Numbered from the stretch's first letter, positions 37,601 to 47,090 are shown. The stretch is DNA of 64,000 nucleotides from an uncultured Trueperaceae bacterium (GCA_913057685.1 CAJXOA010000003.1:1-64000), one strand, 5' to 3'. Translations and numbers: made by a program. The notes: generated by a model not told the origin, from the letters alone.

Positions 37601-40600
37601 GAGCGGCCCCCGACGCGACGCTCCGCGTCGACCTTCCCGACGCGCCCCCCGCCCCCGCGATCGCCCGCCTCCTGCGCGAGGGACGGGTCGCGTACGGGGT
37701 CGACGCGTTGGCCGGCGAGGTGGCGTGGACGCCGGGCGCCCCCCTGGCGGTACGGAACCTGACGTGGGTCGCGTCCGTCGGGACGGTGCAGGCCGACGGC
37801 ACCCTCGCGGCGGACGGCAGCGACCTCCGCGGTCGCCTCACGCCCCGCCGGGACGCGGACGCGACCCTCGCGGCGCGCCTCGCCGACGAACTGGCCGGCG
37901 GCACGGATCTCCCCTGGCGGCTGCAGGGCAGCGCGGGCGACGCGACCCTCACCCTCGGGAGCGGACGCGAGGCCCCCGAGGGGGCGCTCCGGGGCACCGT
38001 CGCGTGGCGGGACGCCGTCCTGGAGGCCGACCTGGTGGGGGCCGGCGTCCGCCTCGACGCCCGCGCCACGCCGGGCGACGGGATCCGCGGCGAGGCGACC
38101 CTCGACGGCGTCCGCCTGACGCTGCCCGGCGCGGTCGCCGCGCGACTGGAGGGGACGCTCACGGCGGACGGGCGCACCCTCGCCGGCCGCCTCGCCGCCA
38201 CCGGTCCCGGGCGCCTGCAGGCGGACGGCGCCCTCGACCTCGCCCCGTGGTTGCCGGCGGCGTACCGGCCCCCCACCGACGGCACGACGTCCGGACGCCC
38301 CCCGTCGACCGCCGTCACGGTGCGGCTTGCGAACGTCGACGTCGGGCGCCTCCCGGTCGTCGCGCGCACCCTCCCGCACCTCGAGGGGGACCTGGCCGCC
38401 ACCGTCCGCATCGACGGGCGGCGCGTCATCGCGCAGGCGGCCGCCCCGGACCTGCGGGTGGCGGACGCGCCCCTCCCCCTCCGCCTCGACGGGATCGGCG
38501 AGCTCGGGACGGACGCCCGCGGCGTGACGCTCGGGGGGGCGCTCGCGGGCAGTCCCGTGCAGTTGGCGTTGAGCGGGGAGGGCGCGGACCTGCTCGTGCG
38601 CATGGAACGCTTCCCCCTCACCACCCCCCTCGAGGCGTGGCTCGGGGCGCTCGAGACGCGGAGCGAAGCGACCGGCGTCCTCCGCGCGACGCTGCCGTGG
38701 GCGACGCCCGCCGCCGGCGAACTGCGCGTCGCGACGGAGCGCGTCCGCCTCTCGCGCGGCGGGGTGCGCAGCGTCGGGACGCTCACCGGCCGCGTCGCCC
38801 GCGACGGCGCCACCCTCGACGCGGCGTTCGAGGGGGACGGACGCTGGTCGTTGGCGTTGGGCGTCGACGGCGACACCCTCGACGCCGCCTTCCGCGCGAC
38901 CGACGCCGACGCCGCCCCCCTCGTCGGGCTGGTGCCCGCCCTCGCGCGGGTGGGGGCGGGGGTGCGCGGCGACCTGACGCTGGACGCCCAGGGCCCGCTC
39001 CGCGCCCCCGACGTCGACGTGACCACCGACGACCTGGAGGTCGTCCTCGCCGGGTCCGCCTACCGCCTGCGCGACGCCCACCTCGCCGCCCGCGACGGGG
39101 ACGTGCGCGTCGACGCGATCCTGACCGGGTCGCGCCCGCTCGGCGGGCGCCTCGAGATCGGCGGGGACGCCCGCGCGACCCTCGTCCCGTGGCGCCTCGA
39201 GCGGGCCGGCCTCGACGTGCGCGGCGACCTCCGGGTGCCGGTGATCGGCACGATCCGCGACGTCGACGGACGGATCGGGGCCGGCCCCGAGGGCCGCCCC
39301 ACGCTCGAGGCGCGCGGGGTGCTGGGCACGCCCGCGCGGTTCGAGGGGACCCTGTGGCCGTTCGACCTGCGCGCGCGGGGCGACGACCTGCGCCTGGCCG
39401 CCCCGAGCGTGTGGGTCGCGGACGCGGTCGGGGACGCCGACGTCCGCCTGCGCTTCGACGAGCGGTTCGTTCTCTCGGGCGGCGTCGCGATTCGTGAGGG
39501 ACGCTTCGACCTCGGGGCGCGCGCCGCCGCGACCGCCGCCCCCTCCCCCACCGACGCGGCGGCGTCCGCCGCCCCGAGCGACGCGGCGGACGCCGCGCCG
39601 GCCCCACCGAGCGGCGGCGGCAGCGCGTTCGCGTTCGAGGCGTTCGAGGTGCGCGCCGACACGGTGGCGTTCGACGAGGGCTTCGGCAGCGGAACGGCGC
39701 GCGTCGCCCTGACGCTCGGGGGGACGACCGCCCGCCCGACCCTCGACGGCGTCGCGGAGATCGTGCGCGGAAACCTGGACCTGTCGGGACGGTCGTTCGA
39801 GGTGCGCGAGGGCACCGTCCGCTTCGACCCCACCCGCGGGGTGTACCCGCGCATCACCGTCGCGGCGGACGCGACGTTCGACCCGCGCGACGCCCTGGCG
39901 GGCGCCGCGCGCGACGTCCGCCTGGTCGAGCCGGCCCGCGGGCCGTTCACGGTCGCCTTGGCGTTCGACGCCGTCGCGACCGGCGACGGTCCGGGCGGCT
40001 TCGCCCTGGCGCTCGACCCGACCCTCGCGTCCGACGCGATCCTCGAGGTCCCCCGCGCCGACGGGCGCGGGACCGTGACGCGCCCCCCGACCGACGGGGA
40101 GCTCGCCGCGCTGGTGACGACCGGGCGGCTGGACCCGACCGGCGTCGGGACCGGCGCGAACGCCGCGTCGAGCGTCGCGACGACGGTGCTGGACAACGCC
40201 GTCTCGCTCCTCGTCCTCGATGGCCTGCAGGACGCGTTCGGGGAGGCGCTGGGGGTGGACCGCGTCCGGATTCGGACGTCGTCGGTCGGGCGGGCGCTCG
40301 GCGAGGACGCCGACCCGTTCGGGGTGTCGCTGGAGGTCGGTGGGTACCTCGGGGACGGCGTGTTCGCCAGCTACGAGGTCGGCCGCTTCGCGGGCGGCGT
40401 CGCGGGGGAGGCGCTCGCCAACCGCCTCGCGGTCACGTACGACCTCGGGCCGGTCGCCGTGGACCTCTCCACCCGCCTGGCGTTCCCGGGGCCGGGCGAC
40501 GTCGATCCCGACCAACGGGTCGGAGCCGCCGTTCGGTACGAGGTCGCGCCGGGCTTGGCGGTCGAAGGAAGCGCCTCGCTCGGGAGTTTCGAGAGCGAGG

Positions 40601-40629
40601 CGCGGTTCGGGGTGACGTTGCGCTGGTGA
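31672..40629 (+). CDS. tamB: Giant TamB-family (translocation/assembly module, AsmA-like) protein
   Basis: 2,985 residues, more than twice E. coli TamB. An N-terminal basic stretch and single transmembrane helix ([17 protein letters not shown]) anchor it in the inner membrane. Nearly all the rest is periplasmic and built of short repeated beta-strand units with alternating Asp/Gly/Val/Arg/Trp, expected to form a long beta-taco groove for lipid transport. The C-terminal 500 residues carry TamB-domain features, including [19 protein letters not shown] and a final beta-strand motif ending GVTLRW. A linker rich in Ala/Pro/Ser (about 2620-2650) splits the C-terminal domain. No TamA/BamA gene is adjacent. 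Its likely role is phospholipid flow to the outer membrane. Confidence 0.85.
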   Translation: MPRRLIVPLLSFAVILTAAVAPATPWVRDALLERVRAPLAAAGWTVTWEASGGNAWRGVTLRDVTVDGPRATATLARLEVAWFLPGLATGAAPIDVRAAGVEADVTLPAGGGAGAPLDLRRFLDRDALPRAVRWVRLRDVAVRDASVAIGGAPFALPDVRLADLTLRDAGGRVSAGATLVGPADADDAGRVQVTVGADGTSVDVQADRLPAAWAEVYVPGVTGGRIDADVRYRAADGWSGSARLEGGRWRPAGVPDVAAVRDVAATADLEGGLVTLDASGRADAGAILASADVDLTLRRLTADVRTAGRIEDALPAPVRDALGPAWTPSGTTFVEAEIRGWRDLRVDARARLEGRWNDRPAVLRSDDLTFRAQEGWSGALRGRLLEGPTTVTVAGRGVPQVRARVAGARLAGATVDATADLLGVAPLDATWTVEVDGGADGPLAAATASLQGTHGPRGATIEARVEGGAVTGAGAWRVEGDGVEGGATLRVAGADDAGGDGRIAVRTDGAWDALSVEVRSDADAPWRPAWRGVRLDADARGVVRARVRDGALAALEGAWGPLRLASSEGGVRLALDPTGVRVADADVARVAVPALNLARDDGTWRVRGDVRVEGGGGLPADVAPWDLRVAADAPADAPFRPAAWTASALGTHGGVTWRDAHLDVRLDAWPWTWAVAGVREAGAVNVRADVGPDGPPSGSLVWRPAADAALAPLRATFEGTEDGGRTTLRAGPLRASLDGRGASVGGDGDLGSLHPALGGWTVDGALTRAADGWDGALRVGREEDGDALTLAASDGGLEVDADATLAGVGARATGPVWPTTDVRIEAGRPTDAADVRLRVGGPDEPFGPDLPLAGRASWRDVAWGPYRVAAGEVRFGGRLAAPEVVGPTGRAMRLEDGVVTGGLVVRADVAGRPHTVRIAADGPPADPDVRLAVDGGVLTIRADRAPGRAELAVQANVGPDGWPDALAPVAPGDARVTGALAANGAWRLAVRGDVAPLDRPAQLALDGEGVGREATATWRVATPDGRDLVAGRVAWEDGVATLALNGDRSDPAALGRWGDWRLDGTARGEAVLTVGGATPPTLALRGDARLDGTLAGRPLEVALDGAGGGRARYADTRLVWPSGDGRSLRVTAPGASLDATLEAGPRAVLAGTLGERTVTGAVAWGDGEARADLRTGSARADVRVALAPDGWTAALRARDAAAPWSLAATVEGTDGGVTLRRLASTVAADGLPGTLEGTAEGPLWPRLDVRGRADVAGVDGVPSVAIGVRGGWPRTTWRATLPGLSLQADADAFTLAGLTLAGPGGRVGDLAVTPRSGGLRWTPDGGYAGGADLTYAPSAGPSVRADVRGDGVLRATLAADVAPAGATLRATSDVRIVGAPWAATLAGDGRVDAAVAGGAAELAADLTWSGRLPAPRLTATGVLSGVADADVRADAAVGADGATLDAQIVGDGLDLVARADSGGATLRGDVRDVPLPAAWTAGRTVRLSADLEARSGAAPGTPLGTLALRGDGVAWEGAWRAGAVGTLAGDLRLDVAALSGGAASGVVAGPLAMDLPPDAGPHLDADLDVANVAWRDASARGTVRVAGPASAPRVTTDLTVAGPVAGPATLTADVAAGTASWRSEVRTPDGAPWAVGTLAWSPDGGGVVGTLATADGEVRGGTQDGRPAVIGAGRWAGLRVAVAGDAPDPQLEVVLPLAALTSGVGGTLEAAVRPTPGAAWLDGVVRRPSVAGAPLPDATLRGRAGDLRVDLGGRPALAVDLQDGRWRATVADLPLAPDGATVQLDATGAGRGGQGDLEVRVRGSGDDDVSLALARDAEGTRVAVSGTWAGGRVGGTATRRDGRWSGGPTLRDLPTPWGVASADVALHGGGALPDGTLDAHLARPEPVTARATWAWPADGGPPAVDVALDAARAQLAGPVWPTLDVRVAGDAGTAAHLTGGPDAPWRVAGRADVPVGPVLVRLGGDGDGVPRLDVRPRAAPDATLRVDLPDAPPAPAIARLLREGRVAYGVDALAGEVAWTPGAPLAVRNLTWVASVGTVQADGTLAADGSDLRGRLTPRRDADATLAARLADELAGGTDLPWRLQGSAGDATLTLGSGREAPEGALRGTVAWRDAVLEADLVGAGVRLDARATPGDGIRGEATLDGVRLTLPGAVAARLEGTLTADGRTLAGRLAATGPGRLQADGALDLAPWLPAAYRPPTDGTTSGRPPSTAVTVRLANVDVGRLPVVARTLPHLEGDLAATVRIDGRRVIAQAAAPDLRVADAPLPLRLDGIGELGTDARGVTLGGALAGSPVQLALSGEGADLLVRMERFPLTTPLEAWLGALETRSEATGVLRATLPWATPAAGELRVATERVRLSRGGVRSVGTLTGRVARDGATLDAAFEGDGRWSLALGVDGDTLDAAFRATDADAAPLVGLVPALARVGAGVRGDLTLDAQGPLRAPDVDVTTDDLEVVLAGSAYRLRDAHLAARDGDVRVDAILTGSRPLGGRLEIGGDARATLVPWRLERAGLDVRGDLRVPVIGTIRDVDGRIGAGPEGRPTLEARGVLGTPARFEGTLWPFDLRARGDDLRLAAPSVWVADAVGDADVRLRFDERFVLSGGVAIREGRFDLGARAAATAAPSPTDAAASAAPSDAADAAPAPPSGGGSAFAFEAFEVRADTVAFDEGFGSGTARVALTLGGTTARPTLDGVAEIVRGNLDLSGRSFEVREGTVRFDPTRGVYPRITVAADATFDPRDALAGAARDVRLVEPARGPFTVALAFDAVATGDGPGGFALALDPTLASDAILEVPRADGRGTVTRPPTDGELAALVTTGRLDPTGVGTGANAASSVATTVLDNAVSLLVLDGLQDAFGEALGVDRVRIRTSSVGRALGEDADPFGVSLEVGGYLGDGVFASYEVGRFAGGVAGEALANRLAVTYDLGPVAVDLSTRLAFPGPGDVDPDQRVGAAVRYEVAPGLAVEGSASLGSFESEARFGVTLRW

Positions 40630-40652
40630 GCGCGGGGGCGGGCGGCTGGGCC

Positions 40653-41987
40653 TCAGGAGCCGCCGCGTTGCGCCTGCAGCGTCTCGAGCGCCGTGCGGAG
40701 CGCCGGGTCGTTGTCGAGGTCCACGATCGCTTCGCCCTGCACCGGGCTGATCTCCGGGCGCGGCACCGACGTGACGAGCTCGAACTCGCCGTCGTCGTTC
40801 GCGGTGGCGCTGCCGAGCACCTCGCCGTCGACGACGATCTCGATCGTCTGGCCGGGGTCGGCGCCGCCGCCCTCGAGGCTGAGGGTGTTCGGGAAGCGCT
40901 TGTCGATCGCCCGGACGTCGGGTTCGATGCCCTGCCGCGCGATCGTCTCCCGCGCCGGCGTCAACCACTCGAACGCCGTGAACGCCAACTGGCCGCCGTC
41001 GGCGAGCGACGTCACGCTCTGCGCGACGCCCTTGCCGAACGTCGGTTCGCCGACGACGAGGGCGCGACCGTTCTCCTGCAGCGCGCCGGCGACGATCTCC
41101 GATGCGGAGGCGGAGTTGTCGTTGACGAGCACCACCATCGGCAGGTCCACCCCGTCGGGGTCGGCGCTGGCGATGCGTTGCGTCACGCCCCGCGCCCGTT
41201 GGAAGACGATGTCGCCGTCGCGCAGGAACTCGTCGGCGACGAGGATGCCCTGCGTCAACAGGCCCCCGGGGTTGTCGCGCAGGTCCAGCACGAGGGCTTC
41301 GGCACCCTGCATCTGCAGGTCCGACAGTTGCTCGACGAGCTGCTCGTGCACCCGTTGGCTGCCGAACTGGCGGATCGAGAGGTAGCCGACGTCGTCCTGC
41401 AGGAGGGTGCTGGTGACGTCGACGATCTCGATCGTGTCGCGGCGGATCGCGAAGGTGACGGGCTCGTCCTGGCCGGGCCGCCGCATCGTGAGTTCGACGA
41501 CCGTGCCGCGCGGGCCGCGCACGAGATCGACGACGTCGCTGGTCGTGGCGTTCTCGACGTCGGTCCCGTCGACCTCGAGGAAGATGTCGCCGCGCCGGAC
41601 GCCCGCCTCCGACGCGGGGCCGCCCTGGTACACCTGCAGGATCTCGACCCCTTCGCCGGTCGTGCGGTTCACGGTCGTCAGGACCGCCCCGATCCCCTCG
41701 AACGACCCGGTGCGGTCCTGCGCCTCGCGTTCCGCGCTGCGCGGTTCGAGGTAGTACGAGAACGGGTCGTCCAACGCCCCGATCATGCCCTCGATCGCGC
41801 CGCGCAGGATCGCGGCGTCGTCGACGTCCTCGAGGTAGTTCGACTTCAGCGCGCCGTACGTCTGCACGAGCGCCTGCCCGGTGGGGTCGTCCAGCATCTC
41901 CCCGCCGAAGTCGCGCCCGAACTGCGCCAGGCCGACCGCGACGAGGGTGGACGCCACGACGACGGCGGCAACGATCCGTCGGTTCAT
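40653..41987 (-). CDS. ctpA: C-terminal processing protease (S41 family)
   Basis: 444 residues with an N-terminal signal or anchor (RRIVAAVVVASTLVAVGLA). A PDZ domain (about 90-170; GIGAVLTT, GGPASEAGVRRGDIFLEVDG) is followed by the catalytic S41 domain with LVLDLRDNPGG, the nucleophile Ser in NDNSASASEIVAGAL and the Lys in GEPTFGKGVAQS. A C-terminal beta-domain of about 70 residues follows. CtpA proteases trim periplasmic proteins and regulate murein hydrolases. GAGGAG precedes the ATG; both lie inside an 8-codon upstream ORF whose stop overlaps the start as ATGA. Confidence 0.93.
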   Translation of the reverse strand: MNRRIVAAVVVASTLVAVGLAQFGRDFGGEMLDDPTGQALVQTYGALKSNYLEDVDDAAILRGAIEGMIGALDDPFSYYLEPRSAEREAQDRTGSFEGIGAVLTTVNRTTGEGVEILQVYQGGPASEAGVRRGDIFLEVDGTDVENATTSDVVDLVRGPRGTVVELTMRRPGQDEPVTFAIRRDTIEIVDVTSTLLQDDVGYLSIRQFGSQRVHEQLVEQLSDLQMQGAEALVLDLRDNPGGLLTQGILVADEFLRDGDIVFQRARGVTQRIASADPDGVDLPMVVLVNDNSASASEIVAGALQENGRALVVGEPTFGKGVAQSVTSLADGGQLAFTAFEWLTPARETIARQGIEPDVRAIDKRFPNTLSLEGGGADPGQTIEIVVDGEVLGSATANDDGEFELVTSVPRPEISPVQGEAIVDLDNDPALRTALETLQAQRGGS

Positions 41988-42010
41988 GCCCGCTCCTCGC
42001 TTCGCATCAT
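41984..42010 (-). CDS. Leaderless mini-ORF coupled to ctpA (8 codons)
   Basis: ATG ATG at 42010 is 7 nt after TAGCGT. The predicted peptide is MMRSEERA. Its codons contain the GAGGAG ribosome binding site of ctpA and its TGA overlaps the ctpA ATG (ATGA). It should give leaderless initiation followed by re-initiation at ctpA. Too short to be confident that the peptide itself matters. Confidence 0.5.
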   Translation of the reverse strand: MMRSEERA

Positions 42011-42017
42011 GACCGCG

Positions 42018-42023
42018 ACGCTA
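42018..42023 (-). promoter_or_regulatory. -10 (TAGCGT) of ctpA transcript
   Basis: TAGCGT placed exactly as for a leaderless mRNA starting at the mini-ORF. Confidence 0.5.
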
Positions 42024-42071
42024 CCGCACTCGGGCGGCGCGCGACGGTAAGCGTGCCGACGGGTCCGCGGG

Positions 42072-42077
42072 TACACT
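42072..42077 (+). promoter_or_regulatory. Leaderless -10 (TACACT) of glgA
   Basis: TACACT with a 7-nt spacer to the ATG at 42085, divergent from the ctpA promoter. Confidence 0.55.
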
Positions 42078-42084
42078 CGCGGGG

Positions 42085-43497
42085 ATGCGGATCGTGTTCG
42101 CCGCGAGCGAGGTCTACCCGTACGTCAAGACCGGGGGGCTCGCCGACGTCGTCGCCGCCCTCGCGCGGGCGTTGGTGCGCTCGGGCCAAGAGGTCCTGGT
42201 GGTCGCGCCCTGGTACCGCACGCTCCGTGCAGACCCGCCCCCGTTGTGGATCGGGGACGTGGGCGTGCCGTACGACGGGGGGATCGACCCGGCGGGCGTC
42301 GGGACGCTCGAGGCGGACGGCGTCCGCTTCGCCTTCGTCGGGCATCCCGACTTCGGGCGCGACGCGCCGTACGGCTACGACGACGACGTCGCGCGCTTCG
42401 CGCGGTTCGCGCGGGCGGTGCCCGCCGTCGCGGAGCGCGTCGACGTCACCCCCGACGTCGTGCACGCCCACGATTGGCAGGCGGCGATGCTGCTGCCGGT
42501 CCTCGCGCACGGGTTCCACCTGCCGCCCGGGTGGCCGGGCGCCCCGAGCGTCCTGACGATCCACAACGTCCAGCACCAGGGCGTCGGCGACCTCGACGAC
42601 CTGATCCACCGCCTGCGCCTCCCGCGCTCGGTGCGCGCGAGCGGCTTGCAGTGGTTCGGGCGGGCGAACGCCCTGCAGGGCGGGATCGACGCCGCGACGC
42701 GGGTGACGACCGTCTCCCCGACCTACGCCGCGGAGATCACGACGCCCGCCTACGGGTTCGGGCTCGACGGGACGTTGGCGCACGAACGCGCCAAGCTGCG
42801 CGGGATCGTCAACGGCATCGACACCGACGTGTGGAACCCCGCGAGCGACCCGCACCTGGCGGCGCCCTACGACGCGGACGACCCCTCCGGGAAGGCGGCG
42901 AACGCCGCGGCGGTGCGGCGCGCGTTGGGCCTGGACGACGGCGGCCCGCTGCTCGCGACCGTGTCGCGCTTCGCGGAGCAGAAGGGCATCGATCTCTTGC
43001 TCGAGGCGGTCCCCGCCCTCCGCGCGCAGGGGTGGCGCCTCGCGCTGCTCGGGGCGGGGGACGGCGACCTGGAGGCGGCGGCGCAGGCGCAGGCGGCCGC
43101 CGACCCGCGCGGGGTCGCGGTCCGCATCGGCGTCGACGAGGGCCTCGCCCACCGGCTGTACGCCGGGGCGGACGCCTTCGCGATCCCCAGCCGCTTCGAA
43201 CCGTGCGGCCTGACGCAGATGATCGCCATGCGCTACGGGACGCTGCCGATCGCCCGCGCGACCGGGGGCTTGCGCGACACGATCCGTGACGGCGAGACCG
43301 GCGTGCTGTTCGACGCTGCGGACGCCGGCGCGTTGGTCGCGGCCGCCGGGACGCTCCGCGCGCGCCTCGCGGACGGCTCCGCCGACGCGATGCGGCGCGC
43401 GGCGATGCGGGAGCGGTTCGATTGGGATGCGTCCGCCGCGGCGTACGAGGACGTCTACCGCGAAGCGCGCGCCGCCGCAGGAAAGGAACCAGCGTGA
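42085..43497 (+). CDS. glgA: Glycogen (starch) synthase, GT5
   Basis: 470 residues. ADP/UDP-glucose-dependent alpha-1,4-glucan synthase. The N-terminal VYPYVKTGGLADVV glycogen-synthase motif, HAHDWQAAM, TIHNVQHQG, TVSPTYAAEI and NGIDTDVWNP are all in order. In the C-terminal GT-B domain VSRFAEQKGIDLL and IPSRFEPCGLTQMIAMRYGTLPIARATGGLRDT complete the active site. It is cytoplasmic. The GTG of the following TPR gene overlaps its stop as GTGA. No other glycogen gene is present. Confidence 0.95.
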   Translation: MRIVFAASEVYPYVKTGGLADVVAALARALVRSGQEVLVVAPWYRTLRADPPPLWIGDVGVPYDGGIDPAGVGTLEADGVRFAFVGHPDFGRDAPYGYDDDVARFARFARAVPAVAERVDVTPDVVHAHDWQAAMLLPVLAHGFHLPPGWPGAPSVLTIHNVQHQGVGDLDDLIHRLRLPRSVRASGLQWFGRANALQGGIDAATRVTTVSPTYAAEITTPAYGFGLDGTLAHERAKLRGIVNGIDTDVWNPASDPHLAAPYDADDPSGKAANAAAVRRALGLDDGGPLLATVSRFAEQKGIDLLLEAVPALRAQGWRLALLGAGDGDLEAAAQAQAAADPRGVAVRIGVDEGLAHRLYAGADAFAIPSRFEPCGLTQMIAMRYGTLPIARATGGLRDTIRDGETGVLFDAADAGALVAAAGTLRARLADGSADAMRRAAMRERFDWDASAAAYEDVYREARAAAGKEPA

Positions 43498-44429
43498 CCG
43501 ACGACCCCCGCTCCACCCCCGATCCATCCGCACCGGAGGGCGCCGCACCGGAGGGCGCCCCGCAGGACGGTCCAGCACCGGACGGCCCTGCGCCGGACGC
43601 TCCTGCGCCGGACGGTGCCACGACCGGCGGCACGCCCGACGTCGGGTGGCGCGAACGCCTCGCGGCGGGCGACGTCGAGGCCGCCCTGCAACGCTACGAC
43701 GTCGCCCTGCGCGAAGGCCTGGAGCACGACCGCGCCGTGCGCGAGGCGCTCGCCACCCTGGCGCGCTGGCGGGCGGCGCTGCACGAGAAGGCCTGGCCGA
43801 CCGCCCAGCGCGACGTCGAACGCACCCTGGGCGACGCGGACGACGGCGACGTGCCCCGCGCGGCGGAGGTCGGCGGGGTGCGCCTCGCGGCGGCGGGGGA
43901 CGTCGTGCGGGGCCTCGCCGACGCCGGCGCGGCGTTGGACGCGCGCGACCTCGACGCCGCCGACGCGGCGTTGGCGGCGCTCGAGGACACCGCCGCCCCG
44001 TTCGACGCCGAACGCCTCGCGCAGGTCGGCTCCGTCGCGCTCCTGCGCGGCGAGGAGGACGCCGCCCGCGCGGCGCTCGAGGGGGCGTTGGCGCGCGACC
44101 CGCGGCACCTGCGGGCGATGACGAACCTCGGCAACCTCGACCTCGAGGCGGGCGACGTCGACGGCGCGATCGCCCGCTACGAGGCGGCCCTCGCGATCGA
44201 CGACGGGTACGCGCGGGCGCTGCACAACCTCGGGGTCGCCTACCGGCGGCGGGGGGAGGTGGGGCGCAGCGTGCAGGCGTTGCGGCGCGCGCAACGCCTG
44301 GAACGCAAGCGCGACACCGACGCCGCCCGCCGCGACGTCCGCGCCCGCCGGGAGGCGGCCGGGACCCGGTGGCGGGTGTGGCTGGGGGTGGCGGCCGCCG
44401 CCGTCCTCGCCTGGTGGCTGCTGCGCTGA
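43494..44429 (+). CDS. TPR protein with C-terminal membrane anchor
   Basis: 311 residues. The N-terminal 45 residues are Asp/Gly/Pro/Ala-rich and encoded by 15-bp tandem repeats. The middle is helical, with tetratricopeptide-like units, clearest at about 220-275 (LRAMTNLGNLDLEAGDVDGA, then YARALHNLGVAYRRRGEVGR). A C-terminal hydrophobic segment (WLGVAAAAVLAWWLL) suggests a tail-anchored protein facing the cytoplasm. Partners are unknown. Its coupling to glgA (GTGA; AAGGAA upstream) hints at scaffolding, but this is a guess. Confidence 0.75.
   Translation: MTDDPRSTPDPSAPEGAAPEGAPQDGPAPDGPAPDAPAPDGATTGGTPDVGWRERLAAGDVEAALQRYDVALREGLEHDRAVREALATLARWRAALHEKAWPTAQRDVERTLGDADDGDVPRAAEVGGVRLAAAGDVVRGLADAGAALDARDLDAADAALAALEDTAAPFDAERLAQVGSVALLRGEEDAARAALEGALARDPRHLRAMTNLGNLDLEAGDVDGAIARYEAALAIDDGYARALHNLGVAYRRRGEVGRSVQALRRAQRLERKRDTDAARRDVRARREAAGTRWRVWLGVAAAAVLAWWLLR
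43530..43617 (+). repeat. 15-bp in-frame tandem repeats in the TPR gene
   Basis: GCACCGGAGGGCGCC occurs twice (43530-43544, 43545-43559). A second unit, GGACGGYCCWGCRCC, occurs three times (43565-43609) and partly a fourth. Together they encode the Asp-Gly-Pro-Ala-Pro low-complexity N-terminus. Confidence 0.75.
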
Positions 44430-44431
44430 CC

Positions 44432-44446
44432 GCCCGGTCGCCGGGC
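44432..44446. terminator. Hairpin between convergent TPR gene and glmS
   Basis: GCCCGG (44432-44437), loop TCG, CCGGGC (44441-44446). A perfect 6-bp stem in the 27-bp gap between converging genes; likely shared. Confidence 0.4.
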
Positions 44447-44456
44447 CCGACGGAGG

Positions 44457-46265
44457 CTACTCGACGGTGACGCTCTTCGCGAGGTTGCGGGGTTGGTCGA
44501 CGTCGCGCCCGAGCCGGACCGCCGTCTCGTACGCCAGCAGCTGCATCGGGACGGCCAACACCAACGGCGAGAGGGCGTCGGGGACGCGCGGCGTCCACAG
44601 GACCCGGTCGGCGTGCGCGGCGATCGCTTCGTCGCCGTCGCTCGCGAGGGCCAGGATGCGGCCGTCGCGGGCGCGGACCTCCGCGAGGTTCGACAGCGTC
44701 TTGGCGTGCAGGGGGCCGTCCGGCGCGAGGGCGACGACGGGGACGGTGGCGTCGATCAGCGCGATCGGGCCGTGCTTCATCTCGCCCGTCGGGTACGCCT
44801 CGGCGTGGAGGTAGCTGATCTCCTTGAGCTTGAGCGCCCCCTCGTACGCCGACGCGACGTTCGTGCCGCGCCCGAGGTACAGAACGCTGCGCGCCCCGTC
44901 GAACGCCGCGACCGCCTCGCGGACGGCGTCCCGCCGCGCGAGCGCCTCCTCGAGGCGGGCGGGGAGCGCGCGGAGGTCCGCGGTCCAGGAGGCGACCGCG
45001 TCGTCGTCCAGGACCCCCCGGGCGCGGCCCATCTGCAGCGCGAGGAGGAGGAAGCGGGTCGCCATCGCCAGGTACGCCTTGGTGCTCGCGACGCCGATCT
45101 CCGGCCCGGCGCACAACGGCGAGACGTCCTCGACCTCCCGCGCGATCGAGGAGCCGCGGACGTTGACGAACGCCGCGCGGTGGGCGCCGGCCCGCCCCGC
45201 TTCGCGGACCGCTTCGAGGGTGTCGATCGTCTCCCCCGATTGGCTGACGGCGACGACGAGCGTGCGGGGCCCGACGACGGGGTCGCGGTAGCGGAACTCG
45301 CTGGCGATCTCGACGTGCGCGGGGATGCGCGCGAACCGTTCGATCCAGGCCGCCCCGAGCCGGCCGGCGTACGCGGCGGTCCCGGCGGCGACGACGACGA
45401 CGCGGTCGACGTCGGCGAGGTCGACGCGCAACCCCAGGTCGACGCCGCCGTCCGGCGTCAGGGCGTCCTGGAGGACGCTGCGCACGACGGTGGGTTGCTC
45501 GAAGATCTCCTTGAGCATGTAGTGCGGCCAGCCGTTCTTCTCCGCGGCGTCCGCCTCCCATGGAATCGCCTCCTCGCGGAGGTCGGTCGGGGCGCCCGCC
45601 TCGTCGTACACCGTGACGCCGTCCTCGCGGAGGACGGCGGTCTCGCCGTCGCGGAGGTACACGACGCGGCGCGTGTGCGGCAGGAGCGCGGCGACGTCGC
45701 TGGCGACGAACTGTTCGCCGTCGCCGAGCCCGATGACCAGCGGGCTGGTGCGGCGCGCGACGACGATCTCGGGCCGTTCGGCGTGCGCGACGACGAGGGC
45801 CCAGGCGCCATTCAGGCGGTCGGTGGCGGCGCGGACGGCGGCGTGCAGGTCGCCGTCGTCCAGCTGCTCGATCAGGTGCACGACGGTTTCGCTGTCGGTG
45901 TCGCTCACGAACGTGTGGCCGGCCGCCTCCAGCTCCGCGCGGAGGGCGGCGTGGTTCTCGACGATGCCGTTGTGCACCAGCGCGAGGCGGCCGTCCTCGG
46001 TGGCGTGGGGGTGGGCGTTGCCGTCGGTCGGGGGGCCGTGCGTCGCCCAGCGGGTGTGCCCGAGGGCGCGCGCGCCGGGCAGCGGGTGGCGTTCGGCGGC
46101 GTCGCGCAACACCGCCAGTTTGCCGGCGCGCTTGAGGGCGTGCGCGGCGCCGTCGAAGGTGACGATGCCGGCCGAGTCGTAGCCGCGGTACTCGAGGCGA
46201 CGGAGGCCGTCGAGCACGATGGGGGCCGCGTCGCGCGGCCCGACGTAACACGCGATTCCGCACAT
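44457..46265 (-). CDS. glmS: Glutamine--fructose-6-phosphate aminotransferase (isomerizing)
   Basis: 602 residues. Makes glucosamine-6-phosphate for peptidoglycan and other amino sugars. The N-terminal Ntn glutaminase domain begins MCGIACYVG with the catalytic Cys at 2, and has ALGHTRWATHG and HNGIVENH. Two SIS sugar-isomerase domains follow (SQSGETIDTLEA, GVASTKAYLA, GRGTNVASAYEGALKLKEISYLHAEAYPTGEMKHGPIALI), and the end is PRNLAKSVTVE as expected. GAGGAGG precedes the ATG. A 258-bp leader separates it from the CvpA-like gene; see the leader entry. Confidence 0.96.
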   Translation of the reverse strand: MCGIACYVGPRDAAPIVLDGLRRLEYRGYDSAGIVTFDGAAHALKRAGKLAVLRDAAERHPLPGARALGHTRWATHGPPTDGNAHPHATEDGRLALVHNGIVENHAALRAELEAAGHTFVSDTDSETVVHLIEQLDDGDLHAAVRAATDRLNGAWALVVAHAERPEIVVARRTSPLVIGLGDGEQFVASDVAALLPHTRRVVYLRDGETAVLREDGVTVYDEAGAPTDLREEAIPWEADAAEKNGWPHYMLKEIFEQPTVVRSVLQDALTPDGGVDLGLRVDLADVDRVVVVAAGTAAYAGRLGAAWIERFARIPAHVEIASEFRYRDPVVGPRTLVVAVSQSGETIDTLEAVREAGRAGAHRAAFVNVRGSSIAREVEDVSPLCAGPEIGVASTKAYLAMATRFLLLALQMGRARGVLDDDAVASWTADLRALPARLEEALARRDAVREAVAAFDGARSVLYLGRGTNVASAYEGALKLKEISYLHAEAYPTGEMKHGPIALIDATVPVVALAPDGPLHAKTLSNLAEVRARDGRILALASDGDEAIAAHADRVLWTPRVPDALSPLVLAVPMQLLAYETAVRLGRDVDQPRNLAKSVTVE

Positions 46266-46523
46266 GGAATGCGCCTCCTCGTGGGGGGAGTCGGGGGTGG
46301 GGTCGAGCGCGTGGGGTCCGGAGGGTCGGTCCGGCGGTTCGGGGGATCCTGGGTCCGTGCGCGAGCGAGGGATCCGTCTCGGGAGGGGCCCGCAGACGAC
46401 TTCGCGTTTTCGGCGGGACGCCTCGCGGCGTCCGCCCGTCCTCCCCGCACGCCCTCCGCGGGCCGGGGGGAGGCCCTCCACCTCGTCACCGGCGCGACCG
46501 CATGCGGTCGGGCCGGGCTTGCG
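46266..46523 (-). other. Structured GC-rich leader of glmS
   Basis: 258 nt between the CvpA-like stop codon and glmS. On the minus strand it starts with AGCGC right at the stop codon, then a hairpin around the palindrome GACCGCATGCGGTC, then GACGAGGTGGAGG (46487-46475). That order recalls the 5' part of the glmS ribozyme, but the rest of the ribozyme core is not recognisable. Further GC hairpins follow, and GAGGAGG lies next to the ATG. No coding region is supported here. Confidence 0.4.
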
Positions 46524-47084
46524 CTACCTCGCGTCGGTCGAGGTCGACCGCTCACCTCCCTCCCGCCGCCAGGGGGCATCGACCACCCACGCGGCGTGCA
46601 GCGCCCGCGCGGCGGGGGACGGCGGGTCGCCGGCCGCCTCGAGCAGGGGCGCGAATACGATGGCACGCCCCACGCCCGTCGTCCAGGCCTCCGCCAACCG
46701 CCCGCCGGTCGCGTCGTCCAGCGCGGGCGCGGGGTACACGACGACGTCGGGATCGAACGCACTGCGCGCCGCCGGGTAGGCGATCGCGACGCTCACGGCG
46801 AACGCCGCCCCGAGCAGGGCGCCGCCCACGGCGCCCCACACCCGGCCTTCGCGCCGGCCCGCACGCCGCCGCGACGAGCGACGACCGGCCAGGAACGCCG
46901 CGGCGAACGCCAGGGCGAGCGCCAGGAGGGTGGCGGCGACGAGGGAGGCCTGCGCGACCCGCACGAGGGGCGCGAGGGCGGCGACGGCGAGGGCGGCGTG
47001 GCCGGCCCCCGCCCGCCCCCGCGTCGCGACGGCGGCGGCCAGGAGGCCGGCGAGCGCGGCGAGGACGACGTCGAGCGCGTTCAC
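46524..47084 (-). CDS. CvpA-like membrane protein (predicted)
   Basis: 186 residues. Four hydrophobic segments are likely: about 4-22, 29-47, 47-67 and 83-103. The N-terminus MNALDVVLAALAGLL and the VWGAVGGALLGAAFAV segment resemble CvpA (colicin V production family), whose members sit in the inner membrane. The C-terminal 70 residues are soluble and of unknown type. It starts at GTG 6 nt after TACGCT, so it has its own promoter although it follows pheT by 16 bp. An unrelated small membrane protein remains possible. Confidence 0.55.
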   Translation of the reverse strand: MNALDVVLAALAGLLAAAVATRGRAGAGHAALAVAALAPLVRVAQASLVAATLLALALAFAAAFLAGRRSSRRRAGRREGRVWGAVGGALLGAAFAVSVAIAYPAARSAFDPDVVVYPAPALDDATGGRLAEAWTTGVGRAIVFAPLLEAAGDPPSPAARALHAAWVVDAPWRREGGERSTSTDAR

Positions 47085-47090
47085 GTCGGC

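Noticed and set aside
36703-40968. Very long open frames antisense to the tamB-like gene and to ctpA
   Set aside because: At this GC content stop codons are rare in every frame. The translations are Arg/Gly/Pro-rich without family motifs, while the plus-strand frame has TamB features.
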